From NCBI RefSeq assembly GCF_025995235.1, contig NZ_BAPT01000049.1, positions 1 through 64,000 of the forward strand: DNA of 64,000 bases. The letters are read 5' to 3'. Under the pieces are notes generated by a model. It was not told the origin of the DNA. It searched no databases and saw only the letters and a list, made by a program, of their open reading frames with translations. Both the position numbers and the translations under genes were made by a program. Of this stretch, positions 46,844 to 57,345 are shown piece after piece; position 1 is the stretch's first letter, and every line of letters begins with the position of its first letter. The DNA is from Ameyamaea chiangmaiensis. Its GTDB lineage: Bacteria; Pseudomonadota; Alphaproteobacteria; Acetobacterales; Acetobacteraceae.

Positions 46844-49800
46844 TCGCCTGATCGAGATCTGCCTTCGGCAGAGGCGCTTTGTTTTTGCGGTGATGGTCGT
46901 GCTTGCTGTCCTGGGCATGCACGCCTGGCAGCAGATCCCTGTGGAAGCCTACCCTGATCTCGGTGCCGTCAACGTTCAGGTGACGACGCAGGTGCCCGGT
47001 CTTGCGGCCGAAGAAATCGAACAGCAGATCACGACGCCGCTTGAGCGGCAGTTGGCCAGTACGCCGGGTCTGGTAGAGAGCCGGTCCAGCAGCACGTTCG
47101 GGCTGTCGCTGATCACGTTGATCTTCAAGGACGGGACCGACGTCTATTTTGCCCGTCAGCGGGTCAATGAGCAGATCGCGCAGGCCACCCTGCCGTCCGG
47201 TGTGACGCCGGGTCTGGGGCCTGTCACCAGCCCGGTCGGTGAAATCTATCGTTATGTCCTGCAGTCCAACAGCAAGAACCTGATGCAGTTGTCCGAGATC
47301 CAGCGCTGGGTGGTCCTGCCGGCGCTGTCGCAGATCTCGGGGGTGGCCGGCGTCAACAATTTCGGCGGTTTCACGAAGGAATATCAGCTGGTTCTCAGCC
47401 CCGAGGCGCTTCAGCGTTATCATATCGGGGTCAACGACGTTCTGGCGGCGCTCAAGGCGAACAGCATCAACGCCGGTGGCGGCAGGATCACGCGCGGCGA
47501 CGAATCCTACATCGTCCGGGGCATCGGCATGGTCCGGAGCCTGGACGACATGGGGGCCATCGCGGTCACGGAGCAGAATGGCCAGCCGGTGCTTGTGCGT
47601 GATCTCGGTCGTCTCGAACTCGGGCATCAGGTGCGCGAAGGCATTCTTGGGTTTAACGGCAATCCGGATGCGATAGAGGGCATCGTCATGATGCTGACGG
47701 GGCAAAACCCGTCCGAAGTGTTGCGCCGGCTTCATGCCCAGGTCAGCGATCTGAACGAGGAACTGGCCCCGCAGGGTGTAAAAATCGTCCCCTATATCGA
47801 CCGCGACAATCTGGTGAACGCGACCACCGAGAAGGTGACGCACACCGTGCTGGAGGGCGTGACGCTCGTGTTCGTGGTGCTGATCCTGTTTCTGGGCAGC
47901 CCGCGCAGCGCCGTCGTCGCTGCCGTCACCATTCCGCTGGCGTTGGCGACGGTGTTCGTCCTGATGCGTGCGCTCGATATGCCCGCCAATCTGTTTTCGC
48001 TCGGGGCGATCGATTTCGGCGTGATTGTCGACGGCGCGATCGTCGTGATGGAAGCGATCCTGCGCCTTCGGGAGGAACATCCGGACAGGCGGCTGAGCCT
48101 GAGTGACATTCTGGGTGTCACGGACCACATCGGCAAGGCGATCTTCTTTGCGACCCTGATCATCGTGGTTGCTTATGGGCCGCTGTTCGCGTTCGAGGGC
48201 GCGGAAGGCAAGCTGTTCCGCCCGATGGCGTTCACTGTCAGCTTTGCGCTGCTGGGGGCGCTGGCGTGTGCCGTCACGCTGACGCCCGCGCTGGCGTATC
48301 TGGCGATGCGCAACCCGCACCGACTGTTTCACAACGCGCCGCTGGAGCGGTTGCATCACGCCTATCGTCGCGGGCTCGGTCATATGATTGACCGGCCGAT
48401 GTTGAGTTATATCGGCGGGATCGTGGCGTTCGGACTGGTGCTCGTATTGGGGTCGACGACGGGGCGCGAGTTCCTGCCGGACCTCGACGAAGGGGCCTTG
48501 TGGCTGCAGATCCAGCTGCCGTCCGGCCTCTCGCTTGATCGTACGACCGCCATCGCCGGGCAGATTCGCGACACCATCCGGGCGTTTCCCGAAGTGGCCT
48601 CTGTCGCGACGCAGGTCGGCCGCAACGATTCGGGAACCGACGCGTGGACGCCGTCCCACATTGAATCGCCGGTCGTGCTGACATCCTATGCGACCTGGCC
48701 GAAGGGGGAGACGAAATCGCTGTTCGTGGCGCGGCTGGCACAGAAGCTGAGCCAGATACCGGGCATTTCGTTCGGCATCAGTCAGCCGATTTCCGACAAC
48801 ATCAATGATCTGGTGGGCGGCGCGCATTCGCCGCTGGTGCTGCGTGTGTACGGCGACGATCTCAAGCCGCTGCGACGGCTGGGCACGCAGATCGTCAACG
48901 TGCTGCATGATGTGCCGGGCACGACGACGGCGTCGATCTTCCAGGAGCCGGAGGTTCCGCAGCTTGATGTGGAAATCGACCGGCCGGCAGCGGCGCGCTT
49001 CGGGATTTCGGCCTCCGACGTAATGAACGTGGTTCAGAACGTGATCGGGGACGCTGCGGTCCAGGAGATCTATGTCGGCGACCGTGTCTATAACATGACG
49101 GTGCATATGCCGCAGGGTCAGACATCGAACCTTCAGATGATCGAATCGCTGCCACTGCATGCGAGTAATGGTGCTCAGATCCCACTGTCGATGGTCGCGC
49201 GGATCGGCCTGGAGACGGGCGAGGCCAATATCGCGCATGAAATGAACCATCGGCAGATCACGATCCGCCTCGATAACGGTCATCGGCCGTTGTCCGCATG
49301 GTTGCGGGATGCCGAACAGCAGATCCACGCGCATGTTCACTACGATCCCGATGAATACCGACTGGAATGGGCAGGCACGTTCCAGCAGGAGCAGCGCGCG
49401 CAGGCCCGTCTTAGCGTCGCGCTCATGATCATGTTCGCCGTGATGCTCGTGTTGCTGTTCGGCGAGTTCGGGCGCCTGCGGCAGGCGGTGCTGGTCCTGG
49501 CGGTGGTGCCGCTGGCGACGCTTGGCGGTCTTCTGGCCCTGCATCTGCGCGGCGAGACACTGAACATCGCGACGGCTGTGGGATTCATCGCGCTGTTCGG
49601 CGTCGCGATCCAGAACGGGATCATCATGGTGTCCAACATCAACCGTCTGCGAGTAAACGGCGCCCCGCTGCGCGAGGCGGTGCTGGAAGGTGCGGGTGAG
49701 CGTTTTCGGCCGGTCCTGATGACCGCGACGGTCGCCAGTGTGGGCATGTTGCCGGCGGCGCTGGCGCGAGGGATCGGGACCGATGTCCAGCGTGGGCTTG

Positions 49801-49937
49801 CCACCGTCGTCGTCGGCGGTCTCGGCATTGCGACCATTCTGACGCTGTTCATCCTGCCGACGTATTATTGCGAGATGGAAGGGTTCTTCGAGCGGCGTTC
49901 GCTGAGGCGGCGCGAGCGCGGGGACGGTGCGTCGTGA
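46836..49937 (+). CDS. Heavy-metal RND efflux pump (CzcA/CusA-like)
   Basis: A 1033-residue inner-membrane pump. N-terminus INRLIEICLRQRRFVFAVMV, then QIPVEAYPDLGAVNVQVTTQVPG. TM4 motif LGAIDFGVIVDGAIVVMEAI near residue 390 has the Asp pair and Glu used for proton relay in HME-RND pumps. C-terminal half repeats the fold (IALFGVAIQNGIIMVSNINRL). Probably exports divalent metals from periplasm or cytoplasm; metal not identifiable. Confidence 0.92.
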   Translation: MINRLIEICLRQRRFVFAVMVVLAVLGMHAWQQIPVEAYPDLGAVNVQVTTQVPGLAAEEIEQQITTPLERQLASTPGLVESRSSSTFGLSLITLIFKDGTDVYFARQRVNEQIAQATLPSGVTPGLGPVTSPVGEIYRYVLQSNSKNLMQLSEIQRWVVLPALSQISGVAGVNNFGGFTKEYQLVLSPEALQRYHIGVNDVLAALKANSINAGGGRITRGDESYIVRGIGMVRSLDDMGAIAVTEQNGQPVLVRDLGRLELGHQVREGILGFNGNPDAIEGIVMMLTGQNPSEVLRRLHAQVSDLNEELAPQGVKIVPYIDRDNLVNATTEKVTHTVLEGVTLVFVVLILFLGSPRSAVVAAVTIPLALATVFVLMRALDMPANLFSLGAIDFGVIVDGAIVVMEAILRLREEHPDRRLSLSDILGVTDHIGKAIFFATLIIVVAYGPLFAFEGAEGKLFRPMAFTVSFALLGALACAVTLTPALAYLAMRNPHRLFHNAPLERLHHAYRRGLGHMIDRPMLSYIGGIVAFGLVLVLGSTTGREFLPDLDEGALWLQIQLPSGLSLDRTTAIAGQIRDTIRAFPEVASVATQVGRNDSGTDAWTPSHIESPVVLTSYATWPKGETKSLFVARLAQKLSQIPGISFGISQPISDNINDLVGGAHSPLVLRVYGDDLKPLRRLGTQIVNVLHDVPGTTTASIFQEPEVPQLDVEIDRPAAARFGISASDVMNVVQNVIGDAAVQEIYVGDRVYNMTVHMPQGQTSNLQMIESLPLHASNGAQIPLSMVARIGLETGEANIAHEMNHRQITIRLDNGHRPLSAWLRDAEQQIHAHVHYDPDEYRLEWAGTFQQEQRAQARLSVALMIMFAVMLVLLFGEFGRLRQAVLVLAVVPLATLGGLLALHLRGETLNIATAVGFIALFGVAIQNGIIMVSNINRLRVNGAPLREAVLEGAGERFRPVLMTATVASVGMLPAALARGIGTDVQRGLATVVVGGLGIATILTLFILPTYYCEMEGFFERRSLRRRERGDGAS

Positions 49938-51427
49938 TGGTAAGCCGGATGCGATACGGCGTGGCCTGCACGGCGGTGCTCTGGCTCGCGGGCTGTGCGG
50001 TCGGGCCGAACTTTCATCGACCTGCCGCCCCGACGGCCGCGCGCTATGACCCGAACGGGCTACCCGCCCACACCGCGGGACCGCAAGGTGTGGCGGGCGG
50101 CGAGCAGAGCTTCGTTGTCGGAGGTGACATACCGGCGCAATGGTGGACGCTGTTTCGCAATCCGGCGCTGAACGCGCTGGTGGAGCGTGCCATCGCGCGC
50201 AATCCGTCGCTTGCCTCCGCGCAGCAGGCGTTGCGGGCCGCGAACCAGAATGTCGGCGTTCAGGAAGCCGCCCTCTGGCCCAGCATCAGTGCGAGCTTCA
50301 ATCCGACGCGCAATAAGACGTCCAAGGCGCTGTCGCCCGTGCCGGGCAACAACGCCTATCTTTATAACCTGCACACCGCACAGCTGAACATTTCCTATTC
50401 ACCCGATCTGTGGGGCGGGGTCAGGCGGCAGGTCGAGGCCACCCGGGCGCAGGCCGAGGTCCAGCGCTACCAGATGGAGGCCGCATATCTGACGCTGACC
50501 GGAACGCTGGTCAACGCGGCGATCGCCTCAGCCACCGCCCGCGACCAGCTGGAATCGACGCAGAGCATCATCGCGCGCACCGAACGGATCCTGCAGATCA
50601 CGCAGCGGCAGGTGACACTGGGTGATCTGCCCGAGAGTGCACTAGCCGCGCAGCGGACACTGGTCGCGCAGGCGCGTGCGACGCTTCCGCCCCTGCAACA
50701 GCAGATCGACCTTCAGCACGATCTGATCGACGCGCTGACGGGCGACACGCCTGACCGGCCGACGCCGGAATTTCATCTCGCCGATTTCACGCTGCCGGGC
50801 GAACTGCCGGTCAGCCTTCCGATGGACCTGGTCTCGCAGCGACCCGATATACGCGCCTCCGAGGCGGCGCTGCATGCGGCGAGCGCGCAGATCGGGGTCG
50901 CGATCGCCAATCGCCTGCCGGCGCTCCAGTTGATGGCGACGCCGGGGACGGCGTTCAACAGTTTCAGCCAACTGGCCATGCCAGGATATGGCAACTGGAT
51001 GCTGGCCGCGATGATCACCCAGCCGCTGTTCGAAGGGTTCTCGCTGTTGCATCAGGAGCGCGCGTCACGCGACCTGTATCAGAAGGCGGTCGAGGATTAT
51101 CGCGACGCCGTTCTGGGGGGTGTGCAGGAGGTTGCCGATGCGCTGCATGCCGTCAAGAACGACGCCGACCTACTGCAGACCAGCCAGCAGGCGGATGCGG
51201 CCGCGCGCCACACGCTGTCCATTGCGGAGGGGCAGGCGCGTCTGGGTGACGTGCCGATCCTGATGACGCTGACGGCGCAGGAGGCGGCCTTTCAGGCGCG
51301 CCTGACCCTGGTGCAGAGCCAGTCCGCGCGGCTGTCCGATACGGTGGGCCTGTTTGCGTCGCTGGGCGGCGGCTGGTGGAACCGGCCGGATGTGCGCGCG
51401 CGGAACGGGGCTGCGGCCACGCGTTGA
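49937..51427 (+). CDS. Outer-membrane efflux factor (NodT/OprM family)
   Basis: A 496-residue lipoprotein: MVSRMRYGVACTAVLWLAGCAVGPNFHRP with lipobox LAGC, start overlapping the pump stop (TGATG). Two OEP repeats: LNALVERAIARNPSLASAQQAL and DLVSQRPDIRASEAALHAASAQIGVAIANRLPAL (in part). Completes the tripartite metal pump operon. Confidence 0.92.
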   Translation: MVSRMRYGVACTAVLWLAGCAVGPNFHRPAAPTAARYDPNGLPAHTAGPQGVAGGEQSFVVGGDIPAQWWTLFRNPALNALVERAIARNPSLASAQQALRAANQNVGVQEAALWPSISASFNPTRNKTSKALSPVPGNNAYLYNLHTAQLNISYSPDLWGGVRRQVEATRAQAEVQRYQMEAAYLTLTGTLVNAAIASATARDQLESTQSIIARTERILQITQRQVTLGDLPESALAAQRTLVAQARATLPPLQQQIDLQHDLIDALTGDTPDRPTPEFHLADFTLPGELPVSLPMDLVSQRPDIRASEAALHAASAQIGVAIANRLPALQLMATPGTAFNSFSQLAMPGYGNWMLAAMITQPLFEGFSLLHQERASRDLYQKAVEDYRDAVLGGVQEVADALHAVKNDADLLQTSQQADAAARHTLSIAEGQARLGDVPILMTLTAQEAAFQARLTLVQSQSARLSDTVGLFASLGGGWWNRPDVRARNGAAATR

Positions 51428-51442
51428 GCCGGGTGTGTGCCG

Positions 51443-53830
51443 TCAGCGTCCCGCAGTGCGGCGCGGGCGACCGCCGCCCCCCGGGCGTCTGGCGCGCTGT
51501 GGCTGTACGGCGGCCGTATCATCGCCACGCGCGCGACTTTGCTGGCGAAGGACGTCTTCGATCCAGTCGTTGAGCACGGCGGTGGCGATCTCGGCCTCGT
51601 CTGCGTCGGGGTAGGTGGCGGGGAAGCGCAGTGCGAGCCAGCGCCATGCCACCAGACGCTTGTGGCGCTTTTCCGCGCGTTCAAGGTCCTCGCGCCCGGC
51701 CTGGGGAGGCGGGACCAAACGACCGGCGCCCGGGGGCGTGACGCGCCGCCCGGCGGCATGATCGGCCGCCCAGTGCACCAGCCGTGTGATGCCGTTGTCA
51801 CGTTCGTCGACCGGGCACATGGCGTAGGTCCAGCGTTGGGTCAGGTCGAGACCATCCACACCTTCGAGCGCGGCGGCAATCGCAAACGCCTGTTCCATGT
51901 CGGCGAGGCGATAGTTCGGGTCGTCGTGACGGAGCACCGCGCGCCGGATACGCGCGAGAACGCCATACAGGGACTCCGAGCCGATTTCGGCCGCCACGGC
52001 CCGCACGATATCGGAGTCGGGCTGGACGAGCGGGCGCAGGTCGGTCTGCGGCTCCGGCGGGTGGTTCAGCATGGCCTTGATGAAGCTGGGGCTGCCGGCT
52101 CCCGCGAGCACGGCGACGACGCCGTCTTCGTGCTTGCCGAACCGCCCGGCGCGGCCGCCGATCTGTTTGACCTCCTGCGCCGTCAGATCGCGGGTCTGGC
52201 TGCCGTCGAACTTGCGCAGGCCGGCGAAGACAACCCGGCGGATCGACAGGTTCAGCCCCATGCCGATGGCATCGGTGGCGATCAGGATATCGGCCTGGCC
52301 GCTGTTAAAGCGGTGGGCTTCGGCGCGCCGGACTTCGGGGCTGAGCGCACCGTAGACGACGGCCACGCGACGCCCCCGCGCCATCAGGGCGGCGCGCAGG
52401 TCCAGCACTTCGCGGCGTGAGAACGCGATGACGGCGTCGCCGGGGCGCAGTTCGCCCATCGACACCGGGTCGCGTGCGGCACGCAGGGGGCTCTTACGCT
52501 CGAGCGTGATCTCGTCGAGGGGATCGTTGCACAATTCGGCGATACGCCGGACCATCGGAATGCAGTCCGGTGCCCCCAGCACATACAGGTGCCGGGCCGG
52601 GGCACCCATGATGGCGGCGGTCCAGGCAGCGCCGCGATCGGTGTCGGCCAGCATCTGGGCCTCGTCGATGATGGCGACGTCGACGGGGTTGTGGAACGGG
52701 CACATCTCGACCGTCGCGGCGAGATGGCGGCTGCCCGGGACGGAGATCCGCTCCTCGCCGGTGGCCAGCGAGGCCTCGACGCCGCGCGCCATCAGGGATT
52801 CACGGAATTCATGCGCCAGAAGCCGCAGCGGTGCGAGGGCAAGGCCGCTGTCGGCACCGGCGAGCGCGTTGAGCGCGGTGTAGGATTTGCCGCTGTTGGT
52901 GGGGCCGGTGACCAAGGTTATGCGCCGTTCAAGGGCGCGTGCGGTCCGAAAATGCGCGGCGTAGCGGTCAAGAGCGGCGACACGTGCGATGGCGGCGTTG
53001 CCGACCTTGCGGTTGCCCTCATCGGCCTTGACCTCCGGCGGTGTGGCGGGCGCGCGCCATTCGGAGAGACGTCCGCGCAACGCCTTGAGCTCGACCGGAT
53101 CGAACTGCCACAATTCTGTCCCGTCGGCGTTGGGCAGGCGCCGGGCGACGGGCAGCCGGTTTTCGGCGATCCAGCGGAGGGCCTCGCGCGGGGAGCAGTG
53201 CAGGATGCGCGGCACGTCGCGGAATTCGACAAGGCTTCGTTCCCAGGCGCGCAGGCGTTCTTCTTCCTCGCGCCGCCGGGCGCGGGAGGTCTGTTCGATC
53301 CGGGCGTCCGTCTCGGCACGCTGGCTGGCCTCGGCGTGTGCGCGTTCGGCAAAGCCGTCGTCCGCCGTGCCGAACGCGGCAGCGATGGTCCTGGCCAGCG
53401 CTGCCGTCTGGCTGGCCGACAGGATGCGGCCGGTGTCGAGCAGGTCGGCGCGGACGATGTCCAGGGTTTGTGCCGGCGTCGGCGCCAGCGTGGCCAGCCG
53501 CTCTGCGGTGATGGGGGCGACGGTGGCCAGAAGGGTCGCGTCGTCGGGTTCAGGTGCGGCGATGGTCTCGGCCGCCTGTTCCATGTCGGCGCGGCTGGTC
53601 CACACGTCGCCGCTGCGGCGGGTGAGGTCCATCATACGCGAGACCCAGCCCTTGCGGCGCACATGGCACAGCGCCTCGACAAAGCGGGTCTGGTCGATCG
53701 TGTCCTCGCCGGGTGTCAGGCTGCGCGCGACGCGCCGGACCAGTCGTGGCAGTTCGCGGGTTTCGATAACAAGGCCGGATTCGGCGATGGCGCGGTCGGT
53801 AGCGGTCTGGGCGGGGGACGATGCGGTCAT
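51443..53830 (-). CDS. SUV3-like DEAD/DEAH-box RNA helicase
   Basis: A 795-residue protein. Helicase core: motif I GPTNSGKSYTALNAL near residue 307, DEAQ motif IIDEAQMLAD, VVYGALSPEVRRAEAHRFNSG, and GRAGRFGKHEDG. A long Ala/Glu-rich N-terminal region precedes it. Related to mitochondrial SUV3, which unwinds RNA for the degradosome; the mitochondrial enzyme has an alphaproteobacterial origin. C-terminus is basic/Gly-Arg-rich (GDDTAAVQPQRARRPGGGG). Start at MTASS chosen over an upstream frame. Confidence 0.88.
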   Translation of the reverse strand: MTASSPAQTATDRAIAESGLVIETRELPRLVRRVARSLTPGEDTIDQTRFVEALCHVRRKGWVSRMMDLTRRSGDVWTSRADMEQAAETIAAPEPDDATLLATVAPITAERLATLAPTPAQTLDIVRADLLDTGRILSASQTAALARTIAAAFGTADDGFAERAHAEASQRAETDARIEQTSRARRREEEERLRAWERSLVEFRDVPRILHCSPREALRWIAENRLPVARRLPNADGTELWQFDPVELKALRGRLSEWRAPATPPEVKADEGNRKVGNAAIARVAALDRYAAHFRTARALERRITLVTGPTNSGKSYTALNALAGADSGLALAPLRLLAHEFRESLMARGVEASLATGEERISVPGSRHLAATVEMCPFHNPVDVAIIDEAQMLADTDRGAAWTAAIMGAPARHLYVLGAPDCIPMVRRIAELCNDPLDEITLERKSPLRAARDPVSMGELRPGDAVIAFSRREVLDLRAALMARGRRVAVVYGALSPEVRRAEAHRFNSGQADILIATDAIGMGLNLSIRRVVFAGLRKFDGSQTRDLTAQEVKQIGGRAGRFGKHEDGVVAVLAGAGSPSFIKAMLNHPPEPQTDLRPLVQPDSDIVRAVAAEIGSESLYGVLARIRRAVLRHDDPNYRLADMEQAFAIAAALEGVDGLDLTQRWTYAMCPVDERDNGITRLVHWAADHAAGRRVTPPGAGRLVPPPQAGREDLERAEKRHKRLVAWRWLALRFPATYPDADEAEIATAVLNDWIEDVLRQQSRARGDDTAAVQPQRARRPGGGGRPRRTAGR

Positions 53831-54116
53831 GATGGTCCCAGTTTGTGGGGCAATCACGAACCGGCGACAATGCGGAGGGGCGCGGTTGGTGGAAAATTTG
53901 CCCGCTCTATGGTGATCGTTCTGCCGGACTGATCGGTTCGATCTGTCCGAAACACTGATCAGATGAGATTGAATCGCAATACTGGACGCATTTGCACTGG
54001 AAAAAGCCGCTGCCTGCGCCTAAAAGCTGCGGTTCCAATGACAAGGCGCGTTTTCGTGATCGCGCCAGACCGACGGTCCTGTGACCGCCTGATGCACAGC
54101 GGGAGTTACTGACGCG

Positions 54117-54992
54117 ATGTCCGAGACGCTGATCCAACCCAACGCCGATCATCTGACGGGCCTTGCGCCTGTCGCGGGTGAGCCCGGGGTGTTTCATCTG
54201 GCGCCCCCCACCAAGGAATACGGTCATCTGAGCCCGACCACGGTGCTGAGCGTGCATCACTGGACCGACCGGCTGTTCAGCTTCACGACCACGCGTGATC
54301 CGTCCTTGCGGTTCGAGAATGGTCAGTTCGCGATGATCGGCATCGAGATCGAGGGGAAGCCGCTCTTGCGTGCCTACTCGATCGCCAGTGCGAACTACGA
54401 GGATCATCTGGAGTTCCTGTCCATCGCCGTGCCGGACGGCCCGCTGACGTCGCGCCTGCAGCATGTGAAAGTCGGGGACACGGTGTTGGTCGGGCGCAAG
54501 CCAACCGGGACGCTGCTGGTCGACAACCTGCGTCCGGGCCGCAATCTGTACTTCCTGTCGACGGGGACGGGGCTGGCGCCGTTCATGAGCCTGATCCGCG
54601 ACCCGGTATGCTATGAGCGGTTCGAGAAGGTCATCCTGACGCACACGGTGCGTGTATCGGGCGAGCTGGCTTATGCCAATCTGATCCGCCATGAACTCCC
54701 GCAGCATGAGTTTCTGGGTGAGGACGTGACGGGCAAGCTGCTGTATTATCCGGCGGTCACGCGCGAGGACTTCGCGGTGACGGAGCGGATTACCAAGCTG
54801 ATCGAGAGCGGCAAGATCTTCACCGATCTCAATATCGACGCGCTTGATCCCGAGCATGACCGCGTGATGATCTGCGGATCGCCCGAGATGCTGGCCGACA
54901 CGGAAGCGCTGCTGCAGTCGCGCGGATTCGACGAGGGCAACATGAGCCGCCCCGGCGCGTATGTCGTCGAGAAGGCGTTCGTCGAACGCTGA
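54117..54992 (+). CDS. fpr: Ferredoxin-NADP(+) reductase
   Basis: A 291-residue flavoprotein. FAD-binding RAYSIASANYEDHLEFLSI, NADP-type GTGLAPFMSLIRDP, and the C-terminal aromatic-type end SRPGAYVVEKAFVER. Typical bacterial Fpr (about 260-290). The 286-base gap upstream, divergent from the helicase, holds no gene I can support. Supplies or uses reduced ferredoxin. Confidence 0.9.
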   Translation: MSETLIQPNADHLTGLAPVAGEPGVFHLAPPTKEYGHLSPTTVLSVHHWTDRLFSFTTTRDPSLRFENGQFAMIGIEIEGKPLLRAYSIASANYEDHLEFLSIAVPDGPLTSRLQHVKVGDTVLVGRKPTGTLLVDNLRPGRNLYFLSTGTGLAPFMSLIRDPVCYERFEKVILTHTVRVSGELAYANLIRHELPQHEFLGEDVTGKLLYYPAVTREDFAVTERITKLIESGKIFTDLNIDALDPEHDRVMICGSPEMLADTEALLQSRGFDEGNMSRPGAYVVEKAFVER

Positions 54993-55017
54993 TCGTCCAG
55001 AGGGACAGGAGTACCGC

Positions 55018-56418
55018 ATGAGCGCCGAATTCGACCTGTTTGTCATCGGAGCGGGCTCCGGCGGTGTGCGGTGCGCCCGCATCGCGGCGTCGCTTGGCGC
55101 CCGGGTGGGCATTGTCGAGGCCCGGCACTGGGGCGGCACGTGTGTCAATCTTGGCTGTGTGCCGAAGAAGATGCTGGTGCAGGCGAGCGAGTATCGTGAT
55201 CTGGTGGACGACAGCCACGGGTTCGGCTGGGACACCCTGCACGGCCAGCACGACTGGGCGGCGCTGATTGCGGCGAAGGACAAGGAAATCAGCCGGCTGA
55301 ACGGCATCTACGTCACGATGCTGGAAAAGGCTGGTGTGACGTTGTTCACCGGTTTCGCACGTCTGGAGGATGCGCGGACGGTCGTGATCGGGCCGGGTGA
55401 GCTCGCACCCGATGCCAGCGACGTGCGGGTTACGGCACGCCGCATCGTGATTGCCACCGGCTCCGCCCCCGTGATGCCGGTCATCGAGGGGATCGAGCAC
55501 GCGATCAGCTCCGACGCGGCGTTTCATCTGCCGCAACGGCCCGACCGGGTGTGCATTGTCGGCTCGGGCTATATCGGTGTCGAGTTTGCCGGGATTTTCG
55601 CGGGGCTTGGGTCGACGGTGGATCTGGTCTACCGGCAGCCCAAGCCACTGCGCGGCTTCGACGAAGATGTGCGTGACATGCTCGATGAGGCGATCGCGGC
55701 TCGTGGGATCACGCGTCACGCCGGGCGCACGCCGCGCCGCATCGACCCGGACGTGCGCGGGTATCGTGTGACGCTGGACGATGGGTCCGTGATCGAGACG
55801 GACTGCGTGTTTTTCGCGACGGGACGGGCGCCGAAGATCGCAGGGCTGGGTCTGGAGCGGACGGCGGTGGTCCTGGGACCGCACGGCCGGATCGAGGTCG
55901 ACGCCGAATTGCAGACCGCCGAGCCCGGCATCTACGCCATTGGCGACGTGACGGACCAGTACAACCTGACGCCGACGGCGATCGCCGAGGGGCATCATCT
56001 GGCCGAGGCCCTGTTTGGCGAGGGGCATCCGCGCGAATGGTCGCTCGCCACAACGCCCAAGGCCGTGTTTTTCACGCCACCGGCCGCCAGCGTCGGGCTG
56101 ACCGAAGCCGAAGCCGCGGAGCGCGGTGATGTGGACGTGTTCGTCGCGAGGTTCCGCCCGATGCGCCATACCATGAGTGGCCGGGAGCGTCGGACGTTGA
56201 TGAAGCTGGTTGTCGATCATGAGAGCCAGATCGTGGTCGGGGCGCATATTGTAGGTGATGATGCGCCGGAGATGTTGCAGGGGATCGCGATCGCGGTGAC
56301 CGCGCGTCTGACGAAGCGGGATTTCGACCGGACCGTGGGCCTTCATCCGACCTCGGCGGAAGAGCTGGTGACGATGCGTTCGGTCACACGCACGGTTGCG
56401 CGCACGCACAAGGACTGA
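55018..56418 (+). CDS. gor: Glutathione-disulfide reductase
   Basis: A 466-residue protein. FDLFVIGAGSGGVRCARIAA (FAD), redox-active WGGTCVNLGCVPKKM (Cys42/Cys47), NADP GSGYIGVEFAGIF, and C-terminal HPTSAEELVTM with catalytic His. Start chosen for AGGAG in the preceding bases. Follows fpr closely; redox homeostasis cluster. Confidence 0.93.
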   Translation: MSAEFDLFVIGAGSGGVRCARIAASLGARVGIVEARHWGGTCVNLGCVPKKMLVQASEYRDLVDDSHGFGWDTLHGQHDWAALIAAKDKEISRLNGIYVTMLEKAGVTLFTGFARLEDARTVVIGPGELAPDASDVRVTARRIVIATGSAPVMPVIEGIEHAISSDAAFHLPQRPDRVCIVGSGYIGVEFAGIFAGLGSTVDLVYRQPKPLRGFDEDVRDMLDEAIAARGITRHAGRTPRRIDPDVRGYRVTLDDGSVIETDCVFFATGRAPKIAGLGLERTAVVLGPHGRIEVDAELQTAEPGIYAIGDVTDQYNLTPTAIAEGHHLAEALFGEGHPREWSLATTPKAVFFTPPAASVGLTEAEAAERGDVDVFVARFRPMRHTMSGRERRTLMKLVVDHESQIVVGAHIVGDDAPEMLQGIAIAVTARLTKRDFDRTVGLHPTSAEELVTMRSVTRTVARTHKD

Positions 56419-56423
56419 CGCGC

Positions 56424-57314
56424 GTGCCGCTGCTGCGTACTGATCTGTGGCGCACGGCCGTGGTCGAGGCGCCCATGGCCGAGATCGTCGCGCGTGGTAC
56501 GGTGGAGGGGCTGCCGGTGCACTGGCTGCCTGATATCGGGTCGCTGCGTTTTCTGGCGGACCCGTTCGGGATCTGGCGCGACGGGCGGCTGCATGTGTTT
56601 GTCGAAGGCTACGACTACCGCAATCGCGTGGGTCACATCGACGTCGTGACGCTGGACGAGCGCTTCGCGGTGATCGATCGCAGAACAGTGCTGCGTGAGG
56701 CGTGGCATCTGTCCTATCCGGTCGTCATCGAGGATGCGGGCGAGATCTGGATGCTGCCGGAATCGTTTCGTTCCGGCCGACTGCGCCTGTATCGCGCCAC
56801 GCGTTTCCCCGATGCGTGGGAGGCGGTCGAGGCGTTCGCGTTCCCGGTGGCCGCGATCGACGCGACACCTGTTTTCTGGGATGGGCGCTGGTGGATGTTC
56901 TTCACGCCACCGGGGGACCGGCACGAACGGCAGAGCGTGCTGTGGGCGGCGTTCGCACCGGCCCTGACCGGACCATGGACCCTGCATCCGGCCAATCCTC
57001 TGCGCATCGACGCGTCCAGCGGGCGGCCAGGCGGGACGCCGGTCGTCTGTGATGGCCGACTGATGATGCCTATGCAGGACTGCACGCGGACCTATGGCGG
57101 GGCGATCCGGTTTCTGGGGTTCGACCATCTGTCGCCCGACCGAGTTGAGGCGCGGGTTGACGGAGGGCTCACGCCCGGGCGGTGGAGTGAGCCGTATGGC
57201 GACGGGCTGCACACGCTGTCGGCGGCGGGCGATGTGACGCTGGTCGACGTGAAGCGTGTGAGCCGGACGCCGATGCGTCTGCTACACGATCTGCGTCGGC
57301 GGCTGAGGGGCTAG
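56424..57314 (+). CDS. GIPC-transferase-like / family 43-like beta-propeller protein
   Basis: A 296-residue protein from GTG, five bases after gor. LPDIGSLRFLADPFGIWRDGRLHVFVEGYDY, then SYPVVIEDAGEIWMLPESFR, then FWDGRWWMFFTPPG: repeated aromatic Asp-rich blades of the five-bladed propeller found in the N-terminal domain of glucosamine inositolphosphorylceramide transferase family proteins. Acetic acid bacteria make sphingolipids, so a glycolipid-modifying role is attractive but inferred. Confidence 0.72.
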   Translation: MPLLRTDLWRTAVVEAPMAEIVARGTVEGLPVHWLPDIGSLRFLADPFGIWRDGRLHVFVEGYDYRNRVGHIDVVTLDERFAVIDRRTVLREAWHLSYPVVIEDAGEIWMLPESFRSGRLRLYRATRFPDAWEAVEAFAFPVAAIDATPVFWDGRWWMFFTPPGDRHERQSVLWAAFAPALTGPWTLHPANPLRIDASSGRPGGTPVVCDGRLMMPMQDCTRTYGGAIRFLGFDHLSPDRVEARVDGGLTPGRWSEPYGDGLHTLSAAGDVTLVDVKRVSRTPMRLLHDLRRRLRG

Positions 57315-57345
57315 CGAGTGACGCCGGCCGGACGAGCCAAACGGT

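Noticed and set aside
46380..49544. 1054-codon minus-strand frame
   Set aside because: Entirely antisense to the CzcA-like pump, with His/Arg/Gln-rich meaningless composition.
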